Shown in pieces: positions 1 to 9,038 of a DNA stretch of 64,000 bases. The position numbers were made by a program, and so were the translations under genes. How positions within the stretch are numbered: the first letter of the stretch is position 1; the number at the start of each line of letters is the position of its first letter. Below the pieces are notes generated by a model. It saw nothing but the letters and a program-made list of their open reading frames with translations, searched no databases and had not been told where the DNA came from. Source of the stretch: Vallitalea longa (GTDB lineage: Bacteria; Bacillota; Clostridia; Lachnospirales; Vallitaleaceae); NCBI RefSeq assembly GCF_027923465.1, contig NZ_BRLB01000019.1, positions 35,110-99,109 on the forward strand, written 5' to 3'.

Positions 1-1
1 T

Positions 2-223
2 AATCTAGAATTGGGACAATCTGTTAGATTACTTGGTGTTGGAATAGGAAATTTTGATAATAGCGAGTATCAACAACTGTCTTTGTTTGAAAAGGAAGAA
101 AACGTCCCTCATAAAAAAGAACAAGTGGATAGGTTAGTAGATGAACTTAGAGAACGTTTCGGTTATGATTCAGTGAAAAGAGCTTCATTGATAGATAATA
201 GTTACAATCCTAAGCAAAAATAA
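2..223 (+). CDS. dinB: DNA polymerase IV, C-terminal end (partial)
   Basis: This is the last 73 codons of a Y-family translesion DNA polymerase; the frame is already open at the window edge, so the start lies outside. The visible part is the end of the little-finger domain (RLLGVGIGNF) followed by QLSLFEKEE, which resembles the QLSLF-type clamp-binding motif common near the end of DinB/UmuC-like proteins. The final segment (DELRERFGYDSVKRASLI) is the conserved clostridial DinB tail. It would copy damaged DNA with low fidelity. The palm and finger active-site residues are not visible, so activity cannot be judged. Assignment rests on the tail only. Confidence 0.8.
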   Translation, partial: NLELGQSVRLLGVGIGNFDNSEYQQLSLFEKEENVPHKKEQVDRLVDELRERFGYDSVKRASLIDNSYNPKQK

Positions 224-245
224 ATAGCATGGGAAGGATGATATA

Positions 246-509
246 ATGCCATTCATATATTTTTTGATATTATTTATATTTATATGCTTGCTGACATTAC
301 TAATATTGAACCATATTTTATCAAAAGGTATCGACACTCCATTACATAATATCTTAATTATATTAACACAGATAATCATTTTACTTGCAATAATCATTAT
401 GAAAACACACTCAGAAACATTAAGCTTATTATGTGGTTTCATCATTTCGTTTATAATATTTATTGGAATAGTACTGACGAAAGGTATTAATCAGAATAAT
501 AAATATTGA
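246..509 (+). CDS. Small hypothetical membrane protein, 87 aa
   Basis: No family is recognised. The protein is almost entirely hydrophobic with three predicted membrane-spanning stretches (about residues 2-22, 34-52 and 60-78), short polar links and a basic/polar C-terminus (TKGINQNNKY). A GGAAGG ribosome site lies 8 bases before the ATG. It begins 22 bases after the polymerase gene and ends just before a good terminator, so it is probably the last gene of that transcript. The coding-like start, ribosome site and terminator support a real gene. The opposite strand is also open here but has no comparable start. Confidence 0.6.
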   Translation: MPFIYFLILFIFICLLTLLILNHILSKGIDTPLHNILIILTQIIILLAIIIMKTHSETLSLLCGFIISFIIFIGIVLTKGINQNNKY

Positions 510-583
510 GTAACTGTTCTTAACGAATTACTATAGCAAATTACTATACATGGATATAAATCCACATATATTATAAATAACAT

Positions 584-623
584 AAATCTCCAATACAATT
601 TTACTATTGGAGATTTTATTTTT
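584..623 (+). terminator. Rho-independent terminator
   Basis: A 12-base stem, AAATCTCCAATA with TATTGGAGATTT, is followed by TTATTTTT. It closes the dinB/small membrane protein transcript. Apart from it, the gap from 510 to 731 holds only AT-rich sequence. Confidence 0.85.
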
Positions 624-731
624 AACATATTTACCTGATTTACTTATTTAAATACAACTTTAACGTTCATGTGATGCATTAATCGACTTGCTTTAATTTG
701 TAATGTTTTTAAATTAATTTATAAGTTAGTA

Positions 732-1376
732 TTATTGTTTATCGTCATGATTAATTAATTCAGTATCTATTGTTTTAATTATTTTTTCTCCCTTATTATT
801 ATCATAATAATCATAGATGATATTACCATTCTCATCTAAATCCAATACTGGAGAGTATTCTTTATTGGTAATATTGATTTCTCCTACTTCATCATAATAT
901 CCTATCTTGAAATCACTTGTTATGTAATACATATTATATATATTAAAATTACTTGAACCATATTGTCCTACTAGAAATTCATAGTTACCATCATTATTAT
1001 AATCTTCAATAGTTATATCAAATTTATTTTTCACTGATAGCTGCTCATTGAATTCATTGCTAGAATATGAGTCTATAATATAGTTTTTATCAGTATCTAT
1101 AATACATAATTTACAGTTTCCAACCCAATTAGCACCATATTCTGGTCCAGGATTATAGTCTTCATAATACTTACCATCATATAATCTAAGAGCAATTATA
1201 TAATTATCCTTACCCATCATACTTAAGTCGCTTTCTCCTAGAGTTACATCTGTCATTACTTTAATATCTACATCTTTCTCATCATTATTACTATAACTTT
1301 CTTGGTCTATACTTTTACAGCTACTACATACAATCATCACAATTAAAATTATATTAATCAAATGACTCTTTCTCAT
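732..1376 (-). CDS. Putative lipoprotein, function unknown
   Basis: The protein of about 214 residues starts with a basic/hydrophobic signal sequence and a lipobox-like VCSSC (cysteine at about residue 20), so it is expected to be lipid-anchored outside the membrane. The mature part is acidic and contains short Asp/Asn-Gly segments (DYNNDGNYEFLVGQYGSS and DLDENGN) that recall FG-GAP or EF-hand-like calcium loops. That resemblance is weak. An ATG eight codons upstream has no ribosome site, whereas GAGGTG lies 11 bases before the chosen start. It is separate from the GH66 gene beside it, with a terminator between them. No function is assigned. Confidence 0.65.
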   Translation of the reverse strand: MRKSHLINIILIVMIVCSSCKSIDQESYSNNDEKDVDIKVMTDVTLGESDLSMMGKDNYIIALRLYDGKYYEDYNPGPEYGANWVGNCKLCIIDTDKNYIIDSYSSNEFNEQLSVKNKFDITIEDYNNDGNYEFLVGQYGSSNFNIYNMYYITSDFKIGYYDEVGEINITNKEYSPVLDLDENGNIIYDYYDNNKGEKIIKTIDTELINHDDKQ

Positions 1377-1562
1377 ATTTTCATATACACCTCTTTTCAT
1401 CAGATAATTTTAGATTTATTGGCTATATTGTATATTATAACTCACATTATTTTAAAATCAAATCGCCTAAATTATTAAATATGTTATAATATTCTATTTT
1501 GGTTACATAATCATCAATAGCATTGAAAAGAAAGATACAACGAATCAATGATTACTACAAAT

Positions 1563-1617
1563 AAAGTCATCTTCATTTATTTGCAATAAGATTACTCTTA
1601 TATATGAAGATAACTTT
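1563..1617 (-). terminator. Terminator-like hairpin after the GH66 operon
   Basis: Fourteen-base arms (AAAGTCATCTTCAT at 1563 and ATGAAGATAACTTT at 1604) pair with one G-U, followed on the minus strand by an AT-rich run. It sits 40 bases past the GH66 stop codon and probably ends the sugar operon. The rest of 1401-1655 shows nothing clear. Confidence 0.6.
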
Positions 1618-1655
1618 CCATAATACCAACAGAATACCATTGATATTTCTGTCTA

Positions 1656-3362
1656 TTACTTGACTTTTATGTAAACCATTCCCCAGAATTCAAGTTTAGG
1701 TACTTCAAAACAAATATAATTACCTCTTTCCAAAGATTCAGTTGTATATTCCACCTCTACACTGCTTATGCTTTCATTATCAGGTGAGGCATAATAAACA
1801 CCCATCACCTGTTCATCAATAAGAGCTTTTATTTGTATACCCTCTATTTCTTTAGGTTTATTATTTTTCTCTTCATTCCATACATCATTATCTATACCTA
1901 CCATGTTTATGAGATGTATGACTTTATACTCATTCACTTCTCTTATTTGTGTCCATATTGAATGTTCTGTAGGATAAGAGGAAAAATCACTTCCTGAAAA
2001 TAGGTATTCTGTATTGATTCCATTTGCATGAGTCATAGATATATCTACTGCATCCATATCATATAGAATATCTCCATATCTGACTATGAAATCATAATAA
2101 CTCCTGACCTTTTCCCCTTGTCCATCTGTCAACTTACCATAATTAACATAATACGGGTCGCATAAAACACCATTTTCTTCACCTAGAACCAGTTGAAATC
2201 CTCCACTAGCTGTTATAACAGCAGTTGTAAGCAAAAGACTATTCAAACAACTTTCTGGTGAGTAATCGTACTTTTTATCAAAACACTTCATGTAAGCTGC
2301 AAGAATAACTTGTTTACCACTTAATTCTTTTGCCCTATGAATCAATTCAAATAAATGCCTGTATTTAGATTGTGGGTCCCATACTTCTATATAGCAGGCA
2401 GCTTGTTTACTAGGTGCTACTGCTTCTATCGCCCAGTTACCGACTGCATTGAAGATTAAGCCAATATCTGGCTTGATACTACTTAATTTATTATAGGTCT
2501 TATTGATAAATGGTAAGAACTGCTCGTTAAGTCTCACTAATTTTTTATCATTATCAAGAATGGAATAAGCTGTTTTTGGGAACCCGTACGTATCAAGGTG
2601 AATACCATCAAAATCCAATTCATGTATGGCTAATTCATATTGATTGATTATATGCTTGGTCCAAGGAGACGATTCATCAATATTCATTATATAAAACCAT
2701 TCCCCTAGATTCTGTGGTTTATCATCGTTAGTATATAAGCCCCACTCTTTATGTTTTTCATAAAAATCTTTTGAAGATGCATAGATACATCCATATCCTA
2801 TAGCTGCCATATTGTAAGTATGACAACTGTTTATTTTATCTATTATGGCTTCTCTGGATAGTTTTCTATCAAGTAAATCCATGAAATACGGTTTTTTTGG
2901 TATTAGATCTTCATGTCTATACATCCAATCGTAAAATTGAACCACATTGATATGATATTTCAACATCTGCAGAACATCTTTTTCATCTTTTTCATCCTCT
3001 TTGTAGAAATCACTTAAGAATCCATATCTAGGCCTAACCTTCCAATGTTCCAACACATCAAAAGAAGTCTCTCTGTAACTGCCCTGAATACTTACATGAA
3101 CCCCATATCCTCTGTTTTTTACATTAGGAGGCATGTATTCTAATTTTACTTTATTGATTCCTTCATTGAGTACATGTATTTCTTTTCTATTACATATTAT
3201 TTTATTTAAATGAGATATTTTATAATTGATATAATAAGGTTTTTTGTCTTTATCTCTATTATTTATATGTATATTAATTTTTACTTTTTCATTCGGTTTA
3301 TATACTGCTTTATCTGGAAATATATCTATTATTTCGATTCTTGCGTCATTCATGTTTTCCAT
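1656..3362 (-). CDS. GH66 family glycosidase (dextranase-type)
   Basis: A glycoside hydrolase family 66 protein, the family of endo-dextranases and cycloisomaltooligosaccharide glucanotransferases acting on alpha-1,6-glucan. An N-terminal beta-sandwich (about 1-105) precedes the TIM barrel. FDGIHLDTYG carries the expected nucleophile (Asp257) and CYIEVWDP the expected acid/base (Glu326). There is no signal peptide or wall anchor and the length (568 aa) is short for the family, so the enzyme is probably cytoplasmic and acts on imported oligosaccharides. The start is the ATG at 3362: GAGGTG lies 5 bases upstream, and an upstream in-frame GTG lies inside that ribosome site. It is the last gene of a binding protein-permease-permease-GH66 operon. 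Confidence 0.88.
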   Translation of the reverse strand: MENMNDARIEIIDIFPDKAVYKPNEKVKINIHINNRDKDKKPYYINYKISHLNKIICNRKEIHVLNEGINKVKLEYMPPNVKNRGYGVHVSIQGSYRETSFDVLEHWKVRPRYGFLSDFYKEDEKDEKDVLQMLKYHINVVQFYDWMYRHEDLIPKKPYFMDLLDRKLSREAIIDKINSCHTYNMAAIGYGCIYASSKDFYEKHKEWGLYTNDDKPQNLGEWFYIMNIDESSPWTKHIINQYELAIHELDFDGIHLDTYGFPKTAYSILDNDKKLVRLNEQFLPFINKTYNKLSSIKPDIGLIFNAVGNWAIEAVAPSKQAACYIEVWDPQSKYRHLFELIHRAKELSGKQVILAAYMKCFDKKYDYSPESCLNSLLLTTAVITASGGFQLVLGEENGVLCDPYYVNYGKLTDGQGEKVRSYYDFIVRYGDILYDMDAVDISMTHANGINTEYLFSGSDFSSYPTEHSIWTQIREVNEYKVIHLINMVGIDNDVWNEEKNNKPKEIEGIQIKALIDEQVMGVYYASPDNESISSVEVEYTTESLERGNYICFEVPKLEFWGMVYIKVK

Positions 3363-3380
3363 TCTTTTCACCTCTAAGCT

Positions 3381-4211
3381 CTATTCTTTTATTGCGCCCT
3401 CACCGATACCTCCAACTACAAAGAATTTTTGATTTATAGTATAGACTATCATAACTGGAATCAATGTTATTATTGATGCAGCAAAAACCAAACCATATTT
3501 AGTAGCATGCTGTCCATTGATCCTGTGGATGACGATTGGTAATGTCAATAGATTCTCTTTCGCACCTAATATAATCTTTGCTGTCAAGAAATCGTCCCAT
3601 GTTCCCAATAGAACGAGAATCGCCAATGTTCCAATAGCCGGTCTAGCTAAAGGCATTACAATCTTCTTAAATATCGTAAAATGTGAACCTCCATCAACCA
3701 CAACAGATTCAATTAATTCATTGGGAATAGCTTCAAAAAATCCTCTTAGGAAAAAGGTATTACCGCATATTCCTGTACCGATATATAGTAATATAAGTCC
3801 TCTTCTTGTTCCTATCATACCTAATTGATTAATCAACATAAACTGAGGTATTATATTCAATACGCCTGGTATCATAAGCGTAAATAAATATAACTTGAAT
3901 AATAATTCTTTACCCCTAAATGGAATTTTAGCAAAAGCATATGCTGATAATGCGGAAATAAATATAACGATTATGGTTGTTACAAAAGTAATAAATGCAC
4001 TATTACCAAAATAGTCAAATATATGATAAACATTTACTATTTCTTTAAAGTTATCAAAAGTAAATTCTTTTGGTAACAATCTAGGTGGATTAGGTAAAGA
4101 AAATGTGAATGTCTCAAATGAATTACCTATCATTATAATAAATGGAAGCATGAAAATTACAGCACCCAAAATGAGTAATGCCCATTTAAGTATTTTTCTA
4201 ATGTTTTTCAA
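3381..4211 (-). CDS. Carbohydrate ABC transporter permease, MalG type
   Basis: An inner-membrane permease of the CUT1 sugar importer class, with six hydrophobic segments over 276 residues. The cytoplasmic EAA loop near residues 160-188 (ESVVVDGGSHFTIFKKIVMPLARP) docks the ATPase. It begins with UUG, AAAGGAG lying 10 bases upstream, and follows the partner permease by 15 bases. It ends 18 bases before the GH66 gene, so import and hydrolysis are co-transcribed. No ATPase gene is present. CUT1 systems in Firmicutes commonly share one MsmK/UgpC-type ATPase encoded elsewhere, which is presumed here. The substrate is inferred from the GH66 neighbour. Confidence 0.9.
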   Translation of the reverse strand: MKNIRKILKWALLILGAVIFMLPFIIMIGNSFETFTFSLPNPPRLLPKEFTFDNFKEIVNVYHIFDYFGNSAFITFVTTIIVIFISALSAYAFAKIPFRGKELLFKLYLFTLMIPGVLNIIPQFMLINQLGMIGTRRGLILLYIGTGICGNTFFLRGFFEAIPNELIESVVVDGGSHFTIFKKIVMPLARPAIGTLAILVLLGTWDDFLTAKIILGAKENLLTLPIVIHRINGQHATKYGLVFAASIITLIPVMIVYTINQKFFVVGGIGEGAIKE

Positions 4212-4226
4212 TATGATTCATCTCCT

Positions 4227-5153
4227 TTAATAATCCACTTTCATTTTTTTATTCAATATAAGAGTTACAATCAATATGCTAATGGCTGTTATCAATCCTA
4301 TAGCCGCGCCTTCTCCAAATTTATACAATTTGAATGTACGTGTATATAATAAATATTGAAGTACACTTGTTTTTCCTCTAGGATCTCCTCCTGTTAGAAC
4401 GAGAACTTGTAAAAATACGTTGAATGATCCTATCAATAATTGTATAGTTAGAAAAAAAGTAGTTGGTTTTATTAAAGGTATAGTAACATTTTTTAATTTC
4501 TGGAATCCAGTTGCACCTTCAATAGCTGCCACTTCATAATAACTCTTGTTGATACCTTGTATTGCCGCTAAATACAACAACATAGCATATCCAATATTTT
4601 TCCATATTCCAAGTATCCATATGGATATATTTCCACCCCATTCTGTTTTCAGCCAGTTTATGGGGGTAGATGTTATATGTAGAACATTAACCAATAAATA
4701 ATTTATTGGTCCTTGGATACCAGGATTAAATAAATACTTGAACACTAATCCCGCAATAATCCATGAAGTGATAACTGGTAGATAATAGATCACTTTAAAG
4801 GTTGTAGAAAATTTCTTAATAGAATTAATGGCTACTGCTATAATAAGTCCTAGAAATAATGTTATAGGTGTTACAACGACAGCATATAAAATATTATTTC
4901 TATAAGCAGTAAAAAACCTTTGTTGAGATTCTGTGAATAATGCTTTGAAATTATCAAGTCCTGTAAAAGTCAATTTACCTGAAATAATGTCATAATCTGA
5001 AAAACTGATTTGAATGTTTTTCAACATTGGATAAAATATGAATGCAACAGCTAATATTAATCCAGGTAGTATAAAGATAATCGCCTGCCAAGATTTATTA
5101 TATATCTTGTTAGATTCATTGTGTGTCTTTTTTCTGACCTTACTAGTCCTCAT
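4227..5153 (-). CDS. Carbohydrate ABC transporter permease, MalF type
   Basis: The second CUT1 permease subunit, 308 residues, with a basic cytoplasmic N-terminus (MRTSKVRKK), six hydrophobic helices and the EAA loop near 208-235 (EVAAIEGATGFQKLKNVTIP). GGAGGG lies 8 bases before the ATG. It follows the binding-protein gene by about 80 bases and precedes the MalG-type gene closely. Together they should form the channel for the oligosaccharide delivered by the lipoprotein encoded upstream. Confidence 0.9.
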   Translation of the reverse strand: MRTSKVRKKTHNESNKIYNKSWQAIIFILPGLILAVAFIFYPMLKNIQISFSDYDIISGKLTFTGLDNFKALFTESQQRFFTAYRNNILYAVVVTPITLFLGLIIAVAINSIKKFSTTFKVIYYLPVITSWIIAGLVFKYLFNPGIQGPINYLLVNVLHITSTPINWLKTEWGGNISIWILGIWKNIGYAMLLYLAAIQGINKSYYEVAAIEGATGFQKLKNVTIPLIKPTTFFLTIQLLIGSFNVFLQVLVLTGGDPRGKTSVLQYLLYTRTFKLYKFGEGAAIGLITAISILIVTLILNKKMKVDY

Positions 5154-5235
5154 GTGTCAACCCTCCAATGAAGTTAATAATAGGTCTATCCTAGAATACA
5201 TACTTTTCTAAGATAGCCCTATGTATTAATTATAA

Positions 5236-6537
5236 TTAGTTATTGCTAAGAACCCCATCTATCAACTCGGCTGCATTTGTCAACCCCTCTTCAGTTGTTA
5301 CTGCCTCAGTTAGAATACTATCAAAAGCGTCTTTTAGATGTTCTTCTATTGTAGCCTTTTCAGGTGATGGAATACGTGTGTTAGCATTGTTCAACTGTTC
5401 AAGATAAACAGACCATACTTCATCACTTGTCAACTCTTCATTTTTTGCTGCTGATTTTAATACTGGCATCTGTCCCATTTCTTTTCCCATCAACACTTGT
5501 ACTTCTTCGGAAAGTAAGAATTGGACAAATTGGAAAGCTTCTTTTTTATGTTCACAACTGTTGAATATACCTATGCTCTCACCACCTACTATTGAACTTG
5601 ACTGGTTATCATAAGTTGGAATAAGTGCTGGTTTCAGTCCTGAATCTTCCCAATCTTCTGTGAAGGCAAAGAACCATGGACCTTCAAGGAACATTGCATA
5701 TTCTCCAGATTTTATACCATCCCAAGCATCTGTACTTCCATCGATTTCTTTGATTGTGAACATTCCTTTATCATGAAGTCCTTTTAATTTATTGACTGCA
5801 TTAATGCTTTGTTCACTATCAAGATATCCTGTTGCTTTTGTAAAATCTTCATTAGTTATAACACCACCAAATGACCAGAAATAAGGTAGGAAGTCCCAAT
5901 CTCCCGCACTTGAAACATTCATTGTATATTCCCCTTTTTCAAGGCTTGCATCAATGAATTCTTCCATAGTCTTTGGAACATCATCAAATCCTAATTCTTT
6001 TAATTTATTCATATTGAATATTGCCGCTTTACAGCTACTATCAAGTGGCAAACCATAATACTTACCATTATAATAATTGGTAGCCATAGGTCCATCAAAT
6101 AAATTAGATTTCAATTCATCAAAACCTTCCATATCATCTAATGGTGCTAATGCTCCCATTTTAGCTAATCCGGAAACATCTGTTAAATCAAGTCTAGCAA
6201 TATCTGGTGTAGTATTAGTACCTGCACTAATGACTATCTGCTCAGCATATTGATCATTACCTTGTGCTACCACCTCAATTTCAATGTTAGGATATTTTTC
6301 ATTGAACATTGGAATAATGGTATCTTGGAAAAATGGTGTTTCCTTATCTGCACCATAGTTATGCCAAAATGTCAGTTTTACTTTTTCACCCGAAGCTTCT
6401 TCTTGGTTGAAATCCTCTTCTTTTGTTTGACCGTCAATATCATTTACACTATCTTTCGCATCATCACTTTTAGTACAACCAGTAAACATAAGTGTCAATG
6501 CTAACACTATAATCATTGTATTTCTTATAATCTTCAT
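5236..6537 (-). CDS. Extracellular solute-binding lipoprotein of the sugar importer
   Basis: A 433-residue family 1 extracellular binding protein. The signal sequence ends in LMFTGC, a lipobox with Cys21, so the protein should be tethered on the outer face of the membrane. The linker is acidic (about 24-50), then the binding fold begins (VKLTFWHNYGADKE) and contains the typical FLEGPWFFAF and GGESIGIF segments. It is the first gene of the operon, with AGGGGG before the ATG, and is transcribed divergently from an AraC regulator. The likely ligands are isomalto- or dextran-derived oligosaccharides, an inference from the GH66 gene. Confidence 0.9.
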   Translation of the reverse strand: MKIIRNTMIIVLALTLMFTGCTKSDDAKDSVNDIDGQTKEEDFNQEEASGEKVKLTFWHNYGADKETPFFQDTIIPMFNEKYPNIEIEVVAQGNDQYAEQIVISAGTNTTPDIARLDLTDVSGLAKMGALAPLDDMEGFDELKSNLFDGPMATNYYNGKYYGLPLDSSCKAAIFNMNKLKELGFDDVPKTMEEFIDASLEKGEYTMNVSSAGDWDFLPYFWSFGGVITNEDFTKATGYLDSEQSINAVNKLKGLHDKGMFTIKEIDGSTDAWDGIKSGEYAMFLEGPWFFAFTEDWEDSGLKPALIPTYDNQSSSIVGGESIGIFNSCEHKKEAFQFVQFLLSEEVQVLMGKEMGQMPVLKSAAKNEELTSDEVWSVYLEQLNNANTRIPSPEKATIEEHLKDAFDSILTEAVTTEEGLTNAAELIDGVLSNN

Positions 6538-6575
6538 TGTATTTCCCCCTAAGATATAAATTTTGTATATGTATA

Positions 6576-6603
6576 ATTATAGTTAAATATGAAAAAATTC
6601 AAA
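6576..6603 (-). promoter_or_regulatory. Putative sigma-A promoter of the GH66/sugar operon
   Basis: On the minus strand TTTGAA and TATAAT are separated by 16 bases, about 40 bases before the binding-protein start codon. The rest of the divergent gap (6604-6769) presumably carries AraC-protein sites, but no clear repeat pair was identified. Confidence 0.5.
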
Positions 6604-6769
6604 TAACTAAATCTGACTTTCTTTATACAAAACCTACTTTTTTTATATTTTCAGTTGAAAAATATGAATGGGATATTATAATTAAGAAAGGTAAAGTGTT
6701 GAAATGATATGTAATGTGGTTGTAATCGTTATTTGAGATAGGAACATAATATAAGGAAGTGTGTAGAGA

Positions 6770-7678
6770 ATGATTTTTCATATGAAAACGGATGTTTTAC
6801 CTATGGTTAGATTTATTGGACAGATATATTATCATCAGCCTTGGAAACATTTCGAGCGAAAGGCAAACGAGTTTATAGTATATGTCATAAAAAGGGGAAA
6901 TATGTTTATTGAAGAAGATGGGATTAGATATCATTTACATAAAAAAGATATATTCATCTTTGAACCCAATAAAAATCATAAAGGGTATAAATCTGCATCT
7001 TGTGAGTATTTCCATATACATTTTTCAAATTTAGGATTATGTGAAACTGATTTTAAAGATATCATTACTTTAGCTAATGAATTACGAAAAAGACGTTATT
7101 GTGCAACAACAAGCAATTGTCTATCTAGCGAACTCCCTAATGATTCAAAATGTTTTTTACCTAAACAGTACTCTTTGGAACATATTGATTATTATTCTAA
7201 TAAATTAAAAGAATGTATTAATAATTACGAAATAAGAATTGAAAATTATAAAGAAATAATTTCAACAGAACTTCTGAATCTTTTTATAAGAATTTCAAGA
7301 GAATTCGCTTCAAATATTATTGAATCCTCTTCTAATCAAATAAGTAAGCCACAGCACAAAGCTACAGAAGTCTTGAATTATATAAACAGTGAATATACCA
7401 ATAAATTGACTGGCTATGTCATAGCTGAACATTTTGACTCTAATTATGACTATCTCAACAGATGTTTCAAACAGCTTACAGGACACACGATAATAAATTA
7501 TATCAATATGTTAAGAATCAACAAAGCTAAAGAACTGATATTGACAACCAACATGAAATTTACTGAAATAGCTTATCTCGTTGGCATAGACAATCCATAT
7601 TATTTCAGCAAATTATTCAAAAAATATGCTGGGTGTACAGCAACTGACTATTACAATAATACTATGCTTCTTCCTTAG
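6770..7678 (+). CDS. AraC-family transcriptional regulator
   Basis: A 302-residue regulator with an N-terminal cupin-like sensing domain (HLHKKDIFIFEPNKNHKGY) and a C-terminal double helix-turn-helix (about 200-298). The latter shows the family pattern INKAKELILTTNMKFTEIAYLVGIDNPYYFSKLFKKYAG. AAGGAAG lies 9 bases upstream of the ATG. It is divergent from the sugar operon, so it probably activates that operon when its oligosaccharide is present. Its 3' end overlaps the convergent DUF2161 gene by 17 bases. Confidence 0.9.
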   Translation: MIFHMKTDVLPMVRFIGQIYYHQPWKHFERKANEFIVYVIKRGNMFIEEDGIRYHLHKKDIFIFEPNKNHKGYKSASCEYFHIHFSNLGLCETDFKDIITLANELRKRRYCATTSNCLSSELPNDSKCFLPKQYSLEHIDYYSNKLKECINNYEIRIENYKEIISTELLNLFIRISREFASNIIESSSNQISKPQHKATEVLNYINSEYTNKLTGYVIAEHFDSNYDYLNRCFKQLTGHTIINYINMLRINKAKELILTTNMKFTEIAYLVGIDNPYYFSKLFKKYAGCTATDYYNNTMLLP

Positions 7679-8378
7679 ATAATAATTCATAATAGTAATC
7701 AGCTAAATCATTATACTTATTGATAGCGTCTATTCCTTTATCACTGATACCATATATACCTCTATCTATTTTAGTAAACCATTCATGAAAATTATTGTAA
7801 AGAATAGATGTTGTCTTGTTACCTGTTCCTAGTTGTCTTAATTCTTTTGGTGATAATTCTCCATATTTTTTCAAACAGCAAGCAATATGTAAAGAATTTT
7901 CTTTATACGCTGTCATTAGTTTCGTCTTACTGCTACCTCCTACATTAAAATCACCATATCGTCCTTCAATCTCTGATATGACATTATTTTTCTTTTTTTT
8001 AGATAGCTTCATACTTTGTTTTCTATTAAAAGGTTTGGGATGATATACAATTTGTACTAATGGTTCTTTACCTGTAAAAGATACATAAATAAGACCAAGT
8101 TCTAATCTTCTGATTAAATATAGCTTATCTTTCCACTGCTTTGAAAATGTTCCCTTAGGGCGTTCTATGGCAAGATAGACTTTATCAGTCAATCTCTGTC
8201 CTTTAGTTCCTTGAATCAACAACTTCATGTTAAGACTCTTCTTAAGTTCAATCAAGATCAATTCATCATCTTTGATTGCTGTAACATCTATAGATTTCAC
8301 TTCACCATTAACTTGGTAACCTAACTGTGTAAAATAATCATGAATAGGTTTATATAAATCCGTTTCTTTTATATTCAT
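7662..8378 (-). CDS. DUF2161-type putative PD-(D/E)XK phosphodiesterase
   Basis: A 238-residue protein resembling the DUF2161 family of predicted PD-(D/E)XK nuclease-fold proteins. The N-terminal third has the expected core: a helix (DLYKPIHDYFTQLGYQ), a glutamate strand (GEVKSIDVTAIKD) and ELILIELKKS, where Asp and E-x-K could be the metal-binding set. The middle is very basic (KKKKNN) and the C-terminus (about 150-235) looks like a winged helix (LKKYGELSPKELRQLGTG). A substrate is not known. GGAGA precedes the ATG. It converges on and slightly overlaps the AraC gene. Confidence 0.7.
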   Translation of the reverse strand: MNIKETDLYKPIHDYFTQLGYQVNGEVKSIDVTAIKDDELILIELKKSLNMKLLIQGTKGQRLTDKVYLAIERPKGTFSKQWKDKLYLIRRLELGLIYVSFTGKEPLVQIVYHPKPFNRKQSMKLSKKKKNNVISEIEGRYGDFNVGGSSKTKLMTAYKENSLHIACCLKKYGELSPKELRQLGTGNKTTSILYNNFHEWFTKIDRGIYGISDKGIDAINKYNDLADYYYELLSKEEA

Positions 8379-8454
8379 TGGGTTTCTCCATTAAAATTTA
8401 TAGTAACATTATATACCAATTTCTCTTTTTAGTCGATATATGAAAATTAGATAA

Positions 8455-8640
8455 GATATTACTTCAGGAAAAAATCCAATCTGGAACTAGAACAATCTTG
8501 TTGGTTGTTCCATTATTGTTCATTCTACTAAGTTATATGGGAATTGAAGGTGTATTAGCTGGCAGTTCCAGTACCAGAAACTATGTCAGCGATTATTTGT
8601 ATTATTATGATTCATGACTTCAAGAAAAGAATTTATCATC
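8455..8640 (+). pseudogene. Remnant of a MATE-family efflux protein gene
   Basis: Reading the plus strand gives SGTRTILLVVPLLFILLSYMG then IEGVLAG. After a one- or two-base shift at about 8562 it continues VPETMSAIICIIMIHDFKK. This order matches the final two helices and tail of MATE transporters (a PLL-I-L...G-GV--A-P-AD--S segment). Everything upstream is missing. It is non-functional, about 60 codons long, and fills most of the 388-base gap between 8379 and 8766. Confidence 0.65.
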
Positions 8641-8766
8641 AATATCCAAGTTTTAGGTAATATTACAATTATTCTCCATTATTTTATAAATTTAGGTATA
8701 ATTTATAAAAAATTATAAATACTAATATTGTTAAATTATTTACTAAGACTACAGGAGGAAAAATAT

Positions 8767-8982
8767 ATGCATAATCAAATGAATGGACAACAAGGAAAAA
8801 ATGCTATTCAACACGTACATGATGTACAATCTCAACTTCAAAGTGCAAAAAGTTGCTTAAATCAAGCTATAAGCACAGTTGAAAAACCAGAAAACAAGAA
8901 GAGAATACAAGATACTCTTAATGCAGTAGATAATGCGTTAAATACTTGCAACACCACTATTACTAATTATCAAGAATCATAA
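8767..8982 (+). CDS. Small Gln/Asn-rich helical protein, 71 aa, unknown
   Basis: A short soluble protein with no recognised family. It has a Gln/Asn-rich N-terminus (MHNQMNGQQGKN) and then two predicted amphipathic helices (about 14-40 and 44-70), as in a small helical hairpin. A very strong AGGAGG lies 7 bases before the ATG, better than that of the upstream in-frame alternatives, and a perfect terminator follows. These argue for a well-expressed monocistronic gene. Small helical proteins of this type occur in spore-formers, but nothing here proves a spore role. Confidence 0.7.
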   Translation: MHNQMNGQQGKNAIQHVHDVQSQLQSAKSCLNQAISTVEKPENKKRIQDTLNAVDNALNTCNTTITNYQES

Positions 8983-8995
8983 TAACACAACACTT

Positions 8996-9030
8996 GATAA
9001 CCCTGTCATATTCGTTATGACAGGGTTATA
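8996..9030. terminator. Bidirectional terminator
   Basis: A perfect 12-base stem (AACCCTGTCATA with TATGACAGGGTT) closes around a short TTCGT loop, with AT-rich tails on both sides. It separates the convergent small helical protein gene and the GDT1-type transporter gene. Confidence 0.85.
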
Positions 9031-9038
9031 ATAATTAA

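Noticed and set aside
185..445. Minus-strand open frame opposite the small membrane protein
   Set aside because: No ribosome site; it mirrors the hydrophobic plus-strand frame, which has a good start and terminator.
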